Assembly (NCBI GenBank): GCA_018136815.1
Contig: CM030936.1
Coordinates: forward strand, 2,376,331-2,440,330
Direction: 5' to 3'
From: Isochrysis galbana
Lineage: Eukaryota; Haptophyta; Isochrysidales; Isochrysidaceae
DNA length: 64,000 nucleotides
Part shown: one piece after another, positions 50,251 to 62,245 of the stretch
How positions within the stretch are numbered: the first letter of the stretch is position 1
How the letters are laid out: each line of letters opens with the position of its first letter
Notes under the pieces: model-generated
Told to the model about the DNA's origin: nothing
What the model saw: the letters and a program-made list of their open reading frames with translations, nothing else
Database searches by the model: none
Position numbers and translations under genes: made by a program

Positions 50251-50889
50251 TCGCGTTCCATCAAAAGAGGGCCATGTGATATTTTGTTTTCATCCATAAG
50301 TGCTTGTTTTCTTTTTAGACAGGGATTCCACAACAATATTAATATTACCAAAGCTAATCACGACATACAAGGACGCGGCGCGTGCGCATAGCAACCACCC
50401 CCCCTCTACACACGCGGTAACCCCCAGCTACGCAGGCTGAGTTTTCATCTTCTTCGTCTTTTTCTCACACCCCTCCTCCTCGATCCTATTGTCGATGTCG
50501 TTCTTCTGGCAGGCGACGATGTCGCTTGGCTGATCTTGGGTGGGCGAGGGAGGTGGGGGTGGCGAGGGAGGTGGGGGCAGTGTTGGTGGAGGTGGTGAGG
50601 GAGGCGGAGGGGATGTGGGTAGTGGTGGAGAGGGAGGTGACAGATAGTTGAGCTGACCGTCCGAGAAACTGTCACAGTCTGAGCGCGAGTTACGGCATTG
50701 TGTCCATTCACACTCTCACGACGAGGAGGGGACACGGCCATCGAGGTCGGCGACAAGTTCGCCATTGGCACCCTCGAGCTCGTCGAGTGGTTCCACACGA
50801 GGGGATGCCCGCTGGTTGACGCCGCGTCGCAGAGGGCCGCCATGGACGGCCGGGTTGAGCCCCACAATTGACGGAACGACACCTCAAAG
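50251..50889. mobile_element. 0.64-kb element carrying the 3' end of the 190-aa ORF
   Basis: The left end GTCGCGTTCCATCAAAAGAG faces a right end that, reverse-complemented, reads AGGTGTCGTTCCGTCAATTG. On the minus strand it holds the last 32 or so codons of the 190-aa ORF at 5174 (IVACQKNDID, then EKKTKKMKTQPA) with a 9-base insertion, a PP-rich simple repeat (50545-50640) and further open sequence. It seems an internally deleted relative of whatever carries the intact ORF. Confidence 0.5.
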
Positions 50890-50934
50890 AACAAAGAAGC
50901 CCTAAGCCCTACTTTCACAAGTGGGGCGTGCCAA

Positions 50935-51240
50935 TAAATGTGGGCCTCGCGCCCCCCTCACTCCATCGCGGACACCCTCCTGGGTGGGCCCGTACAACCA
51001 ACCCCAGCCCCTGTCTTCTGGCAGGGGCTGGGCACTCATCATTCTGACCCAGGCCCCTAGTGGGAGCGGGTGCCGCGCGAGCTGCACTGCCCTACGCCCG
51101 CCTGGATGGCGAGAGGGAAGGGGAGCGGTGCGCGCTCCATGACCCTGCCGTTATAATGACAATTGCTTGGGGAGTGGATAACGCGTGTGAGAGAGTAGTG
51201 GGTCCAAAGCCGCGTATGCGGCGAGATTGTTAAGAACTAT
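50935..51240. repeat. mosaic of dispersed repeats
   Basis: Segment 50940-51070 matches 27160-27310. At 51125-51160 lies the family C promoter-side block GGTGCGCGCTCCATGACCCT. At 51210-51221 lies the tail hairpin CCGCGTATGCGG followed by CGAGATTGTTAAGAACT. The mosaic shows family C, the 27-kb repeat and family D tails joined in one element. Confidence 0.5.
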
Positions 51241-51598
51241 ATCTATCGTAGTTTCTTTTCGGGTATCAGGGTAACGACGCAAGTCACAACTCAAGGTTGT
51301 GCTCTCAAGACGAAGTCACAACGCGAGACTTTGCTCTCAAGAAGGCGTAGGTCGGAGAGGAAGCAGTTAAATGGTGCCCTCGGGGCCGCTTGACAATGTG
51401 AGCGGTCGAGAATTGGAAGAAGGCGGAATGTACGTCCAAATCGTCTGCGAACTCTACTGCTGCGCCATGCTTGAGAAGCGCACAAGCACCAAATCTCTTA
51501 TTCGATCAAAGAAAGACTAGCAGCGGTCACAATCCTTCAGCAAAGCTATTCCAAGGTGTCCTAGCACTCATCTTTGTCTCCCGCTAGTCGTGACTCAT
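51241..51598. other. intergenic, no gene seen
   Basis: Probable 3' flank of the oxidoreductase gene; nothing else is supported. Confidence 0.3.
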
Positions 51599-53003
51599 TC
51601 AGTCTGTCTTGCCGGAGGAAGTAGTCACCGTGGTCTCGAATTTGCAGCCCGCATCACTCAGATGCTGACACAGCCGATCACCCAAAGCAACCACAGGGGT
51701 GGTGAAGCCACCTTTGAGCTGGTCTGCCTTGGCTGCGGCTGCCAAGGCCAAAGACGACTCAGCTGCCATGAGAGCCGTGGCGTAGATGCCAGGATCACCC
51801 GGGCAAGAGAATTGAATGACGGCGCTCTTCCCCGGGACACTTGCGCGCATCTTAAATGTGATGGAAGCCTTTGCGTGGCCCTTGTACGAGTATGAGGAGA
51901 GCAAGAGGTTCTCGGCGAACTTGCGCGCTGGCGGAATTGATGCTGCCATGAAGAGAAGCGGAAAGCAGACAATGACAACAGCGTACATGAAAAGGATTGG
52001 AATCAAGTGCCATAGATTCCACCAAGCCGGTGTCATGGACAGCATCATCCGGTCATGGAACCGAAGTGGTCCTTCGGCCCCAAACGCCTTGTGGATGACG
52101 GGGACATTGCACCACGCCATGAAGTGAGAATACGTGAACGCTCCGACATGCGGAGACCAACCGATCGCGGCAGCACCCATCAAGGAGCGCAACGCTGGGC
52201 GGAGCTGGGCGGGACCGACGTACGCGGTCCAGCCATTGAGCACAGGCATGAGGCGCCCAACACCGAGGCTCTCAAGAACCGTGAGTATTGTGCCACGTGG
52301 AGCAGAAACTGTATCAAGGTGGGGTGGGGAATCACATGAGCGGCGTGTACTATTGCAGGATTACCATTGTGCTCGCATATGTGCAGGTAACAAGATATCG
52401 TGGACCCATGATGTGTGGCATACATGACATGCATGCCGAAGGTCAATGCACATGCCAGGAGGATCAGGACTCACCATCTTCAAGGCATGCAACAGACTCG
52501 GCGAAAAGAAGCTCCTGCCGCTTTGGTGGAAGCTTGAGGGCAGCTCGTGCGTTGTATATCAAGATCTCGCAAGGAATGCAGTCGTATCCGCAGAGCGATG
52601 CGAGGCAGACGCCCTTCTCCACTGCTTGAGCACCGTACTTGGCCTCCATGGTGGAGACCCAAAACACTTCTCCAGTGATGTCAGCATAGTGGGTCCCAGC
52701 CTCGATACACGCAGCCATGACAGGCTCGCCGATCTTAATGTATGGCCCAGCCGCTGAGATGACGACTGTGCCTTTCTGAGCCATACGGACGAGGGACTGG
52801 AAGTCTCCTGAGTCAGCAATGAGCACAGATGGTGGCGCCCCTCCACTGAGCTGGGAAACAAGAGCTTCGAGCTTGGCTCGGTTGCGGCCGGCGACAGCCC
52901 AGCGAACGGGCGTGCCCCGCTGCTGGTTGGCTAGATACCGGCCGATCGCCCGTCCCGCGTCGCCTGTGGCGCCGTACACGATGACATCAAACTCCCTCGC
53001 CAT
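51599..53003 (-). CDS. saccharopine-dehydrogenase-like oxidoreductase (SCCPDH type)
   Basis: Exons 53003-52475 and 52308-51599 (412 aa, phase 1 junction). The N-terminal Rossmann fold opens with FDVIVYGATGDAGRAIGRYL, then AVAGRNRAKLEALV, VVISAAGPYIKIGEPVMAAC and HYADITGEVFW, all hallmarks of the trans-acting enoyl reductase/SCCPDH family. Exon 2 starts VSAPRGTILTVLESLG and includes a hydrophobic segment LIPILFMYAVVIVCFPLLFM, as in SCCPDH proteins on lipid droplets or membranes. The end LAAAAKADQLKGGFTTPVVA, with LGDRLCQHLSDAG, is the usual C-terminal helix. ATG at 53003 is the first in frame. The true substrate is not known for most members of this family. Confidence 0.87.
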
Positions 53004-54329
53004 GGCTTGCGGTGGGCGGACGCGAAGAGCAAGCGAGCACAGGCTGTGCGTGCGGGGGGGGGGGGGGGCGGGGGGACATTCGGTCACTCCGGACCGAGTT
53101 TTCTTGTTAGCGGCTGATCTGATTAGGTCGCGTTCCGTCGACTATGGGACACACTCGGTTGAGCAGACATCAAATGTCCATCGTAAATTTATAATAGTTA
53201 GCTTGCCATATACTTACATTAAAAAATTGAAAGCCACACTTAAACACCAGTGCAGCGCTTCACCTTCTTCGTCATCCTTTCCAATGCTGCCTCCGCGATG
53301 CGTGCTGTGGATATCGCCCCGCGGGATATTCAGGATGCAGGATAATATTTTGCGGGATATATTTGGGCTGCCCCAAGGCTAGGGGTAGGGAGGTCAAACA
53401 GGGTTTTTTTAGGGGTAAGAAAAAATGACCATCTCAGGGTTGAGAAAATTTGAGGATTTTTTCGGTAGAAAGTTCCCTATCTCTTATTAAGAGGCGAAGC
53501 ACCTTCGGAGCTTCGGAGGTGTTGGTGTTGCACGCCATCGCCGCGCCGCTAAGCGTGTAGCACAGCAAAAATGTGGAACATATTGATTCAACACTTAGAG
53601 GCTTAGAGGGCCAAACCACATCAACATATGTGGCCACATTTGCTGGGCCGGCGCTTGCGCCGGCCCCACATTTTCCCCACATTTCGCCCACATTTCCCCC
53701 ACATTTCACATTTCCCCCGCCACATTTCCCCGCCTACATTTCCCCCACGACCACGACCCACGACCACGACACGCCCCCTCAGCCACATCGCCACATCGCC
53801 ACATTTCCCCCACACAACACGAGCCCCTTGTCGCATTCATCTTAGATGATGCGATTTCCAGGCTCTTGTTTCCAGGTCCTTCGCCGTGCGGCCACACGGT
53901 GAAGCTCAGGTACATCTAGGTTGGTAGGGTTCGTCCCTAGCGATCTAGAATTCGAGTTCTCGTTTCGTTCCTTCTAGCCTGTTTGTCAAGTCTAGATTCC
54001 AGGTTTCCTCCTTTCGGGTAATCTTGACCCAAAGGAGCCAGGTCGCCTGTCACTCGCTGCGCGCTTGTCTCAGGCTCTCGGGTTACCTTGTGAAGGCTTG
54101 TTTAGCTTCTTGCAAGGCTTGTTGTTTCTTGTTGAGTTCCGGTTCTTGCTTGGGACTTGCTCACTTTCACTTTCGTTGTCGTTGTCGTCCAGGCCTGTTC
54201 TTCGTAGGTTCCGCTTGGCTTGGTTAGGGTTTCGTTGCCTTCCCGCGTTCGGCGTTTGGCGTTCGTCTTGGCGTTCGGAAACTTCCTCTCACATTCCCTA
54301 GGTCCGCTACCCTTGGCTTGTAGGTCCTT
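53004..54329. other. intergenic with element ends, no gene seen
   Basis: Contains GTCGCGTTCCGTCGACTATG at 53131 (dispersed TTCCGTC motif) with the follow-up ATCAAATGTCCATCG as in the 17297 element; element G motif TAGGGAGGTCAAACA at 53386; and a CCACATTTCCCC-rich tract at 53635-53820. No gene is supported. Confidence 0.45.
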
Positions 54330-55080
54330 GCTTCTTTCTTCTCGGTCAAGGTTTTTGGCGAGCGAGTCGGTTGCTCTAGCCGCTCGAGATTTGAGGTTTA
54401 ATTTGCCATCTCCCCTTGGAGACCGGTGTAGGTTCGCTTCCTAGGTGAGGGAATCTTTCCCCTTGATGCAAGCTACATGCAAGCCTTGGCCCCTTTGGTG
54501 TTTCTTCCCCTTGGTTGCTACTCAGGGTTGTTCGTTAGAAGCGTCTAGAAGGTTCACGCTCAACGGCAAGATTTCCTCTGTCGTGAAGACATCTCGTTGC
54601 GATCCGTATCCAAAGTGATCGCCGTGGTCGCGCGACATGACGCTCCCCTTCGGACTCTCCGCTACGTGGGAAGTTACAACGGAGACACGCTCCGGCCGTC
54701 GCTGCGGAGTCTCTCTCTCTCTCGCTCTCTCTCTCCGTCTCTCGCGACGTGTTTGAGTTATCGGTGATTTGGTGTCGCGGTTGCTTGATAATTTGCTTGG
54801 TTTGGGTGAATGATTCCGGTGTGTTCGTGAGTCGGTGTAGCCTGTTGTTCTCAGCTCCGTTGTCCGTCGTTGTTCGCTGCGTCGCGGCACTCAAGCAGCC
54901 TAGGCTCCCTCCCTGAGGGAAGAGTTCTTTGTAGGTCTAATAATCTCTTAAAACCCAACACACTAGGGTCGCTAGGAGCGCCTCGCCGCCCCACAGCCCT
55001 TCGTTCGCCGTTCGTTCCCCGTCCAGACACCCAAATGGGGTTGCCCGACCCAGTCCAGAATTTCATTCACCCGACTCCCG
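54330..55080 (+). mobile_element. family B retroelement fragment, copy 2
   Basis: Matches the copy at 62246 through GTTTAATTTGCCATCTCCCC, GCGTCTAGAAGGTTCACGCT, GATCGCCGTGGTCGCGCGAC and the CTCT microsatellite, up to GTGAGTCGGTG (54841). Beyond about 54850 it diverges. Blocks are in the same order with many substitutions. It is a 5' region only. Confidence 0.55.
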
Positions 55081-56706
55081 GTGGGGAGGAGGGCCAAAGC
55101 GCCGCGCTAGCCGCCGGTGCTGCTCGCGACGGAGTGGCTCAGAGCCCTCCGGCTCCGCTCGACTCGACACCCCTGCGTCCTGCTTGACGTCACACCCCAC
55201 ACCACTACGCAGCCGCCCGCCCACACGCTTGCCGAGCTCAACCCACTGGAGCTCGACTCGGTCGGTGCTTGTGTGTTGCGCAACCTCTCAACCTCTCGTT
55301 CAGCCAGACAGAGGGGTTGTGTGTTGTGTCGTCCGAGGTGCGAGCGCGTTTCAACTCCTCGTTCGGCGAGAAGGGTTGTGTCGTCCGAGGCGGATGGCGC
55401 GTCGGCGGCGTCATGCGCAGCGCGCGCCCACACTCGAGCTCAATTGGTCACGCCAGTCGCGAGTGAGCCTGCGAGCCTGCAACACCCCACCACACGCCCA
55501 CAGGCCACAGGAGCGTGGTGAAGATCGACCACCTCGAGCGGGGCGGACGCCACCCCTCCGCTCCGCAGACGAGAAGCGGCAGAGGAATTCTTCGCCCCCC
55601 CTCATGAAAAAAGTACTCGCTTCCAGGAAGGATGGAAGGGGTATTCTTTTTCTTCCCCTCCCCACCGCCCCAAAAAAGGAAAAAACCGAACCTGAGGTTT
55701 CGTCTCTCTTCTTCTTCTTCTCGCATCGCCAGCGACACGACACCACCGTATCACCGTATCCGGACCTCAAGAAAAGTCCCAACGAAACCTCCCCGGCAAT
55801 CCCAAATAAAAGTCATCCAATAGGCCTGCCCCAAACCCACGCACTCCGAACCAGGAACCAGGCTCTTGGTAGTGCACCGGAGTCGGACCCCGGAAACAGA
55901 AGAAAAGGGAATGAAGGGGGGGAAGGGAGGAGGTGGAGGGAGGGGATGTAAGGGCGGTGCCGTAGCAGTGACAGAGTAACCTAGATCTAGTAGGCGAGAA
56001 GCCCAGAATCTTCAGATGTTTTATTTTTCTTCTTCATCGCTTCTCGCGCCCATTGGCCATTGCCATTGGCCAAAGGCAGAGGGCCCACTCCCACTCACTT
56101 GCCCTACCCGCAATAAACTGCTTGACAATACAAAGGACAAAGGGCCACGTCATCATTGGATACAACTCAGTTGTAGCCTACTTACACAATAATACCACGG
56201 CCGGGGCACCCATTAACAGCACTTGTACACAACACGACCTATGCACACACACGCACATATCACCACATGCATTTGCACGCACGCATGCACACACACACGC
56301 GCGCGCGCACCCCCACACATACACACAACGCAGGGCACATATAATGCTATGCTTGCGCTGTCAACACGCTTCCGCACCAATCTAGCCCCTTCCATATGCC
56401 CCAATGAAACGACAAGCGTCACAACCCCGCTCAACAAGCCCCATGCAGGGTCTTGCAACATGCGCATGTGCGGAATTTGGGGGCGAAAACTCATACATGT
56501 TAGCGCAACCAGGCGTCGACGTACTTTTGCGGTCGAAGGACATGCGAGCAAGCTCATCTTCGACGGCGATGTTCTCAGCCACTCTTGGAGAGAAGCCATC
56601 CCTCTAGAAAATCGCCCCACAGCTCCACGCTCCAGTTCAATCATTGGTTGTCAACAGGGGAACTTCCCTGCAACGATACCCAGCACAACTCCGCCTCTTT
56701 TAGAGC
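55081..56706. other. intergenic, no gene seen
   Basis: Long open frames here are Arg/Pro/Ser-rich in several frames and have no protein-like conservation signs. A CACACACGCGCGCG microsatellite is at 56288-56312. The right end is the 3' flank of the LRR gene. Confidence 0.4.
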
Positions 56707-58111
56707 TTAGGCGATGGGCTTCAAGCAGCTTGGGTATCCCTCGATAGAAGGACCAACAGCGTAGAAGGCATCCAGCTTTGCCTTGCGCGAGCGGCATTTC
56801 TTGCGCAGTTCCGCGTCCTTGATCTCATTGCCAGAGATGGCAAGGTTCTTGAGAGTCTTGTTCTCCTCCAGCATCGAGGCGATCGCCTTGGCCCCTTCGT
56901 CGCCAATGTAATTGAGGGAGAGATCGATGAACTATGCACGGGAGGAATCAGGCACGGCATATCACAAGACACGTTCCGTGAAGCACATGATGAGACAGCT
57001 CTTGGATGCACAAGACGCCATAGGCGCAAGACGTCCATCAACAGCATGCATTCGTCACACTGCAGGCGACTGCTGATAGTGTTTCGCCTCACCCACGAAA
57101 ACCACACCAAAGAACTTCCGATGGGAAAACGATGTGATCAAACAGGAGCGACCGAGTGCATCATTGGCTAGGATCGATCCGCTCTCGCGCTAGATGAGAG
57201 AGAGGCCGCATACCTTGAGCTTCTTGTTCTCCTTCAAGGCGTTGGCAAGAGCAATGGCGCCAGGGTCGCCCATGTTATTTTCGTTGATATTGAGCTCCTC
57301 GAGCGCCGGATTCGTCTTGAGAAAGTCAGCTGCGAATGACATCGGGGCGATAGGGTTGGAGGGTATGTGCGAAGGCGAAATGTTGCTTGGAGGTCACAGA
57401 GCCCATAAAGAGAGGGGCATGGCTTTGAAGCAGACATTGCAATGCTCTAGGGCTGCTGCGTACCGAGAGCATCCACGCCCTGGTTGCGGCAGCAATTGTT
57501 GCGGATGTTGAGCTTCTTGACGTTGGGCATCGTCTTGAGAGCCTACGAGGCCACCGAAGTGGGAGATGCGCATAAGTGTCACACTAGGGACGAACACGGC
57601 ATACGACGACGGAGCCAAAGCGTGCCATCATGAGATGGCAAACACCGAATTGTATGCACCTGGACGAGCGCATACAGGCCGTCGGCATCGAAGCCGTTGC
57701 CGCGAAGGTCGATGGCCGTAATATGAGGGTTGCCGGCCATCAGCTCAGAGAGGATCTCGATCCTGAGGAAGGCAGACGCAGAAGGAAGCGTAAGGCATAT
57801 AACCACATCTGATCAGGATGTCCGGTGTGACAAGGAGGCCTAGCTGGTCGCACGAGGAGAGAAGGATGCCTAAGTATAGTGTAATATCTCGCGGCCCGAT
57901 AAACGGGCGTGGGGAGGCGGGTGGGTGAGACTCACCTTGAGCCCTGCAGCTGGCGGCATGAGGCGTCGAGCTCCTTGATACTCGGGTCCTTGTTCTTGAT
58001 CTTCTCGAGGTACTCTGGGTCAGGCATGAGCTGATACGACGTGACCCACCACTCACGGTCAAGCGTCTCCTTGTAGTTCGGGTTCATGTACTCATAGGTG
58101 ACGGACGCCAT
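56707..58111 (-). CDS. tropomodulin-like LRR protein, five exons
   Basis: Exons 58111-57936, 57762-57660, 57542-57464, 57329-57214 and 56931-56707 join in frame (232 aa). Residues 1-58 (MASVTYEYMNPNYKETLDRE to LDASCRQLQGS) precede four LRR units: HITAIDLRGNGFDADGLYAL; NVKKLNIRNNCCRNQGVDAL; ALEELNINENNMGDPGAIAL; and FIDLSLNYIGDEGAKAIA, the last followed by LKNLAISGNEIKDAELRKKC. The exon borders respect the repeat units. Tropomodulin/leiomodin LRR caps bind actin pointed ends; whether this one does is open. There is no relation in exon structure to the intronless LRR ORFs at 18-22 kb. All splice sites are GT-AG. Confidence 0.8.
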
Positions 58112-58339
58112 GGTGGGTGGGCTTGTGAGGGAGGAAGGGAGGGGGGCTGGTCCCGCGGGGGGGGAGGGAGCGGGCGCGAGAGTGAGTGTGGGAGCGAGGG
58201 GGAGGGTTGTTGCGAGAGAGAGAGAAGGGCAGGATAGGAAGATTGTGAGCTGTGAGAGGGTGAAGGAGAGGCGGAGCCACTACATGTCTCCTCGGCGCGC
58301 GGGCGAGTCCGCCAGGGCCTCGGGGTGGAGGGAGGACCA

Positions 58340-58680
<341 letters not shown>

Positions 58681-58805
58681 GGCAGGCGGGCCAGCTGAGG
58701 CTGCGAGATCTCGAGATTGCCGCTAAAGAAAGCGAAAAATCAAAAATAAGAAAGTAAGACCTCAGGAATAAAACAATAAAACGCCACAAGAAAACTGAAT
58801 AAAGA

Positions 58806-58880
58806 ATAAAAAAAAACTTCTTAATGTTCACTCCGCGCTCGCGGCCTTGCGACATTCTCCCGACAGCCACGCCCGCGTCC
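58806..58880 (-). repeat. tail-hairpin motif in reverse
   Basis: On the minus strand: CCGCGAGCGCGG (58844-58833), then AGTGAACATTAAGAAGTTTT. The flank toward higher coordinates (ACAGCCACGCCC) matches that after the same motif at 27560. Confidence 0.55.
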
Positions 58881-59148
58881 CTTAATACTCCCTTACACTC
58901 GCCTTGCGGCTCGTCCCCTCGTGCTCTACGCTCTACTCAGGGGCTCCATGTTCGGGGTTTCCAGTGGCAGGCGGCGTGTACCGGTCTCCGATGGTCGATT
59001 TCTCGGCCTCCTCTCGCTCCATCGGACGATCGGTTTTTCTTGCGGTCCTCGTGGTTGGTGGCACATGAGGGTGGGTTTGGGCCTGTGTTGCGCATTGGGC
59101 CTGTGACGTGGGATCATGAGTGCGCGGGGTGCGGCGTTTGTTGGAAGG

Positions 59149-60354
59149 TTAGGCTAGTTTTTCCGCCATGTCGAGAGCTTGTGCCACCAAGGTCAGGTTT
59201 GTGTTCATTGCGAGGGCACCTTTGGTGTTCACTATGAATATCGGGGCGCTAAGGTCCCGTGCGTCCTTGATCTTTGGCCTTCTGCCTCGGGAGGCTTGCT
59301 TGGTGCGCGCTAGCGAAGTTTTGTTCGAGGATTCGAGGCCGCGTACGAGGAATGTGAATCTGGTAAGGGTGCGTTCGATGACGGGGATGTGGTGAAAAGT
59401 GTAATTGTCATATTCGACCTTATAGAAGTCAGTTATTATAAATCTCCATGCTATCAAGTATAGGGTTCTGAGGCTATCGGGCGTCGGTGTGCTCGGGTAT
59501 ACGAACAGTTTGTCCTTCACTTCTTGTATCGCCGTCCTATTGTGTTCCGGGGTGAATCCTGCTGCTGCTTCTATAGTAGCAAAGATCTGTTTTGTGGCGG
59601 GGCATCTGGCCAGGTGGATCGAGCTCTCTTGATGTTTTCCGCATAGTCTGCATTTCTTCGTGGTCGCCATATTGAAGCGGTTTCGTGTTCCCAGTCTCCT
59701 GTGGGTGATGTGCTTGAAGTGTGGGTGTTTGTCTGTGTGTTTCAGTAGGGGCAAAGTGTATAGGCTGGCCACGTGTTTCCATTCTTCTTGGGTTAGGTCG
59801 ATTTTTCGTGCCCATGCCTCACGTGCCGGTTGGGGCGTGTTGCCTAGGGTTTTCTCCTCTAGTGCTCGTGTTATGTCTGAAACTGTAACGCGGTCGAGTG
59901 GTGTTTTGTCGCCGAGCGTGTATTCATCCGCTAGTGGGTATTCCATATACTTCGGGCCTTTTAGCCCGTTTTCCCATCTAGCGGGGAGATGGTATTGTCC
60001 GGTTTCCTCTGGGGTTGCGACTCCCGCCAGGTCGGCTGGCTCACCTAGATAGTTTGTGCCGGTGTGGATCCATATGTTGTTCATCTTGGTGATGTAAGTT
60101 TCATTGTCGGACACCCTGATCTCTGGTGGGTTCTCGGCGCCTGCCTCCGTGTCACGCGTATTGTCATCGTTCGGCCCTGTCGGGCTGGTCACGGTTTCGA
60201 GATTGGGCTCCGCCTTGTCGAGGAGACTCGAGGCGTGTTGTACTATCGTCGTCCAGGAGTCCAGGAAGGTTACTTTGGTTATTTTGCTGCCCGCGTGCTC
60301 GAATATTTCCGGGAGGTGGTCGAGGTATTGTGCGATAAAGAGGAAAGCCCTCGG
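59149..60354 (-). pseudogene. 3' part of a non-LTR retrotransposon ORF
   Basis: The frame is open from 60354 to 59149 (about 400 codons) after an upstream stop and without a strong ATG. EHAGSKITKVTFLDSWTTIV comes first, then ITKMNNIWIHTGTNYLG, which is also found in decayed form at 11660-11760. A Cys/His knuckle CRLCGKHQESSIHLARC follows, of the type (zf-RVT) found behind reverse transcriptase domains, then a basic stretch. The reverse transcriptase itself is missing. With the ORF start at 60783 this looks like an internally deleted element on the minus strand. The C-terminal 100 residues have no family I know. Confidence 0.55.
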
Positions 60355-60567
60355 CTACGGCTCAGTCTACGCGACTTCTCTTGTCCGCAGGGGTCCTTAT
60401 TTCCAGGGTCTCCAAAAGAGAAAATAAGGATCTCCAAAACGCGAGTCGCAAAAACTAGAAAGAACGCCCGCCAGGTCTGTATTCTGCGCGTCGTCTTCCC
60501 GCGCCGCGCTCGCAGGAAAAGTTTCTCTTTCTCTCTCTCCCGGGAGTCCCGGGAGAGAGCGGCCACG

Positions 60568-60783
60568 TCACTCGTTCGCGCCCGCAGGCGGCTGCAACGA
60601 TGACGGATCGAGCATGACCACTGGCTCGATATGCGAAGATACGGAAGGGAAACGATCGGCGGGAGGCGCGGCGAAGGTGGCCGGGAGTGATGGAATTGGA
60701 ATGGCGGGCTGGACCACCACCTCAGCAAAGAAAGGCGGGAGGACGGGCTTGGGCGAGGGCGAGCGCGACGACGGAGCGGACAT
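60568..60783 (-). pseudogene. ORF start of the same retroelement, truncated
   Basis: ATG at 60783 with a short Pro/Ser-rich product (MSAPSSRSPSPKPVLPPFF to LQPPAGANE). The style resembles the family B ORF start MSLSPPSSPSLKPACPPS, but the sequence is not the same. It is preceded by GA-rich leader-like sequence up to about 60980 and followed by frames that do not continue it. Confidence 0.35.
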
Positions 60784-60984
60784 GGCTGAGCGGTTCGGGA
60801 TGGATAGGCTGGGGCTGAGGGAGTGGGAGTGGAGAGGTTTGGTACGGATGGAGTGTTGAGAACGAGGGACGAGAACGGGAACGAGAACGAGAACGAGAGC
60901 GACGAACGAAGAACGACAGACGAAAGACGGATAGAGTCCGATGGACCGACGAGATGACACCACACTCACGTCAACACTCTCCAC

Positions 60985-61489
60985 ACTTACGTATCCTTAT
61001 CACGGGACGCACAAGAACCTGCTGACAGACCGAACAAGGAAGAGAATGCCGACAAGAGAGCGACGGGGCGGCGGGGCGGCGGACGATCCGACGGGGGCGA
61101 CAGTTTCGCAAAGGAATAAGGAAGGAATCTTTCGACAACAATCTATCTGAGCATTAGTACCACTACTCTCACTAGCCCGGTACTAACACGACAGCCCTCA
61201 GCGCACCTGCCCGTACACCTTGCGCGTGCTGTTGTCACAGATACATACTACTATGTACTATGCACCCCTCCACATCTCCCCCCTCGCATGCCCCCGGCTC
61301 CCATTCTAACTCCCCACAAGTTAAAATGGGGGAAAACCCATTGAGGCGGACCGGTCGACGCCGGCCGACTCTCCGGGAAAAAGCACCGGGGGGGGGGGAG
61401 GAACCTCTCGTCAAAAAAGAAGAACGGCCCTTACAGCTCTCGCCGCGAGCTGTCCTCGAGAAATAAAAGACTGCGCCTCGAGATACCTG
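60985..61489. other. intergenic, no gene seen
   Basis: No supported gene; a G-run lies at 61388-61400. Confidence 0.3.
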
Positions 61490-62245
61490 CCACAGTGGTT
61501 CCCGTAGGCGTCTTGAGTCTCTCCCTCCTCCTCTTCCTCCTGTCGCCAGCCGCCCCCCTCCGCCCATTTGCTAACGCAAACGGGTCTCGTTTCTCACCAC
61601 ACTCCATCGTGGGGGGTGCAAATCCCCCCCTCTCCCTCGTTCCATTCTCTTCCGCCCCGGTCCCTGCGGCGCGTCGCCATGCGGCGCGCCATGGCCTGCT
61701 CTCAGAGGTCCTTCAGGGGCGCCCAGAGGTCCAGCAGGGGCAGCTCAGGGGGCAGTGGAGGCTGGGGCTCAGCCCCTGGCCCCCCCTGCCTCTCCCTCGC
61801 TCGCCACACTGGCCTTGGGTGCAGCCCTGAGGCCCCTGTCTGCCTGGCGACCAGGGATGGGGGGGGGAGTCAGTACGAGAGCAGGCCCATGCGGGCCTGG
61901 GAGTGCGGCTCGCGACCCGCGCCCACTAGGGGTCTGGGCTGAATTGATGAGTGCCCTGCCCCTGCCAGAGGGCAGGGGCTGGCCGCACCTGTTTACAGGA
62001 TAAGTCGGGGCTGAGACCGCCGCCCACTCGGAGACACAGGAGGAAGGGGGGGAATGATCACCGGGGGGGGGCGCGGGCCACCGGACCATATCTAAGCCCT
62101 TCACCCCTATCCCCCTAGTAGTGCACGGGGGGAGTCGCCTTATGGCGGGGGGAGAAGGGCCGGGGAAGTGGGGGTGTAGAAAGTTTCCTACGTGAGTGGA
62201 AAGTAGAGGGTCCACGGCCGCGTGTGCGGTGAGACTATTAAAAGG
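61490..62245 (+). mobile_element. family D/27-kb repeat chimera, 3' end intact
   Basis: The 3' part from CACCTGTTTACAGGATAAGT (about 61986) to GAGACTATTAAAAGG matches the end of both complete family D copies, with hairpin CCGCGTGTGCGG at 62218-62229. The 5' part differs from them and shares GGCCTGGGAGTGCGGCTCGC with the repeat at 27275-27300 (in reverse). It abuts family B copy 3 directly. Confidence 0.55.

Noticed and set aside
56707-58111. same LRR family as the ORFs at 18-22 kb
   Set aside because: Five exons with borders between repeats, a separate N-terminal region and different repeat wording; the similarity is that of LRRs in general.
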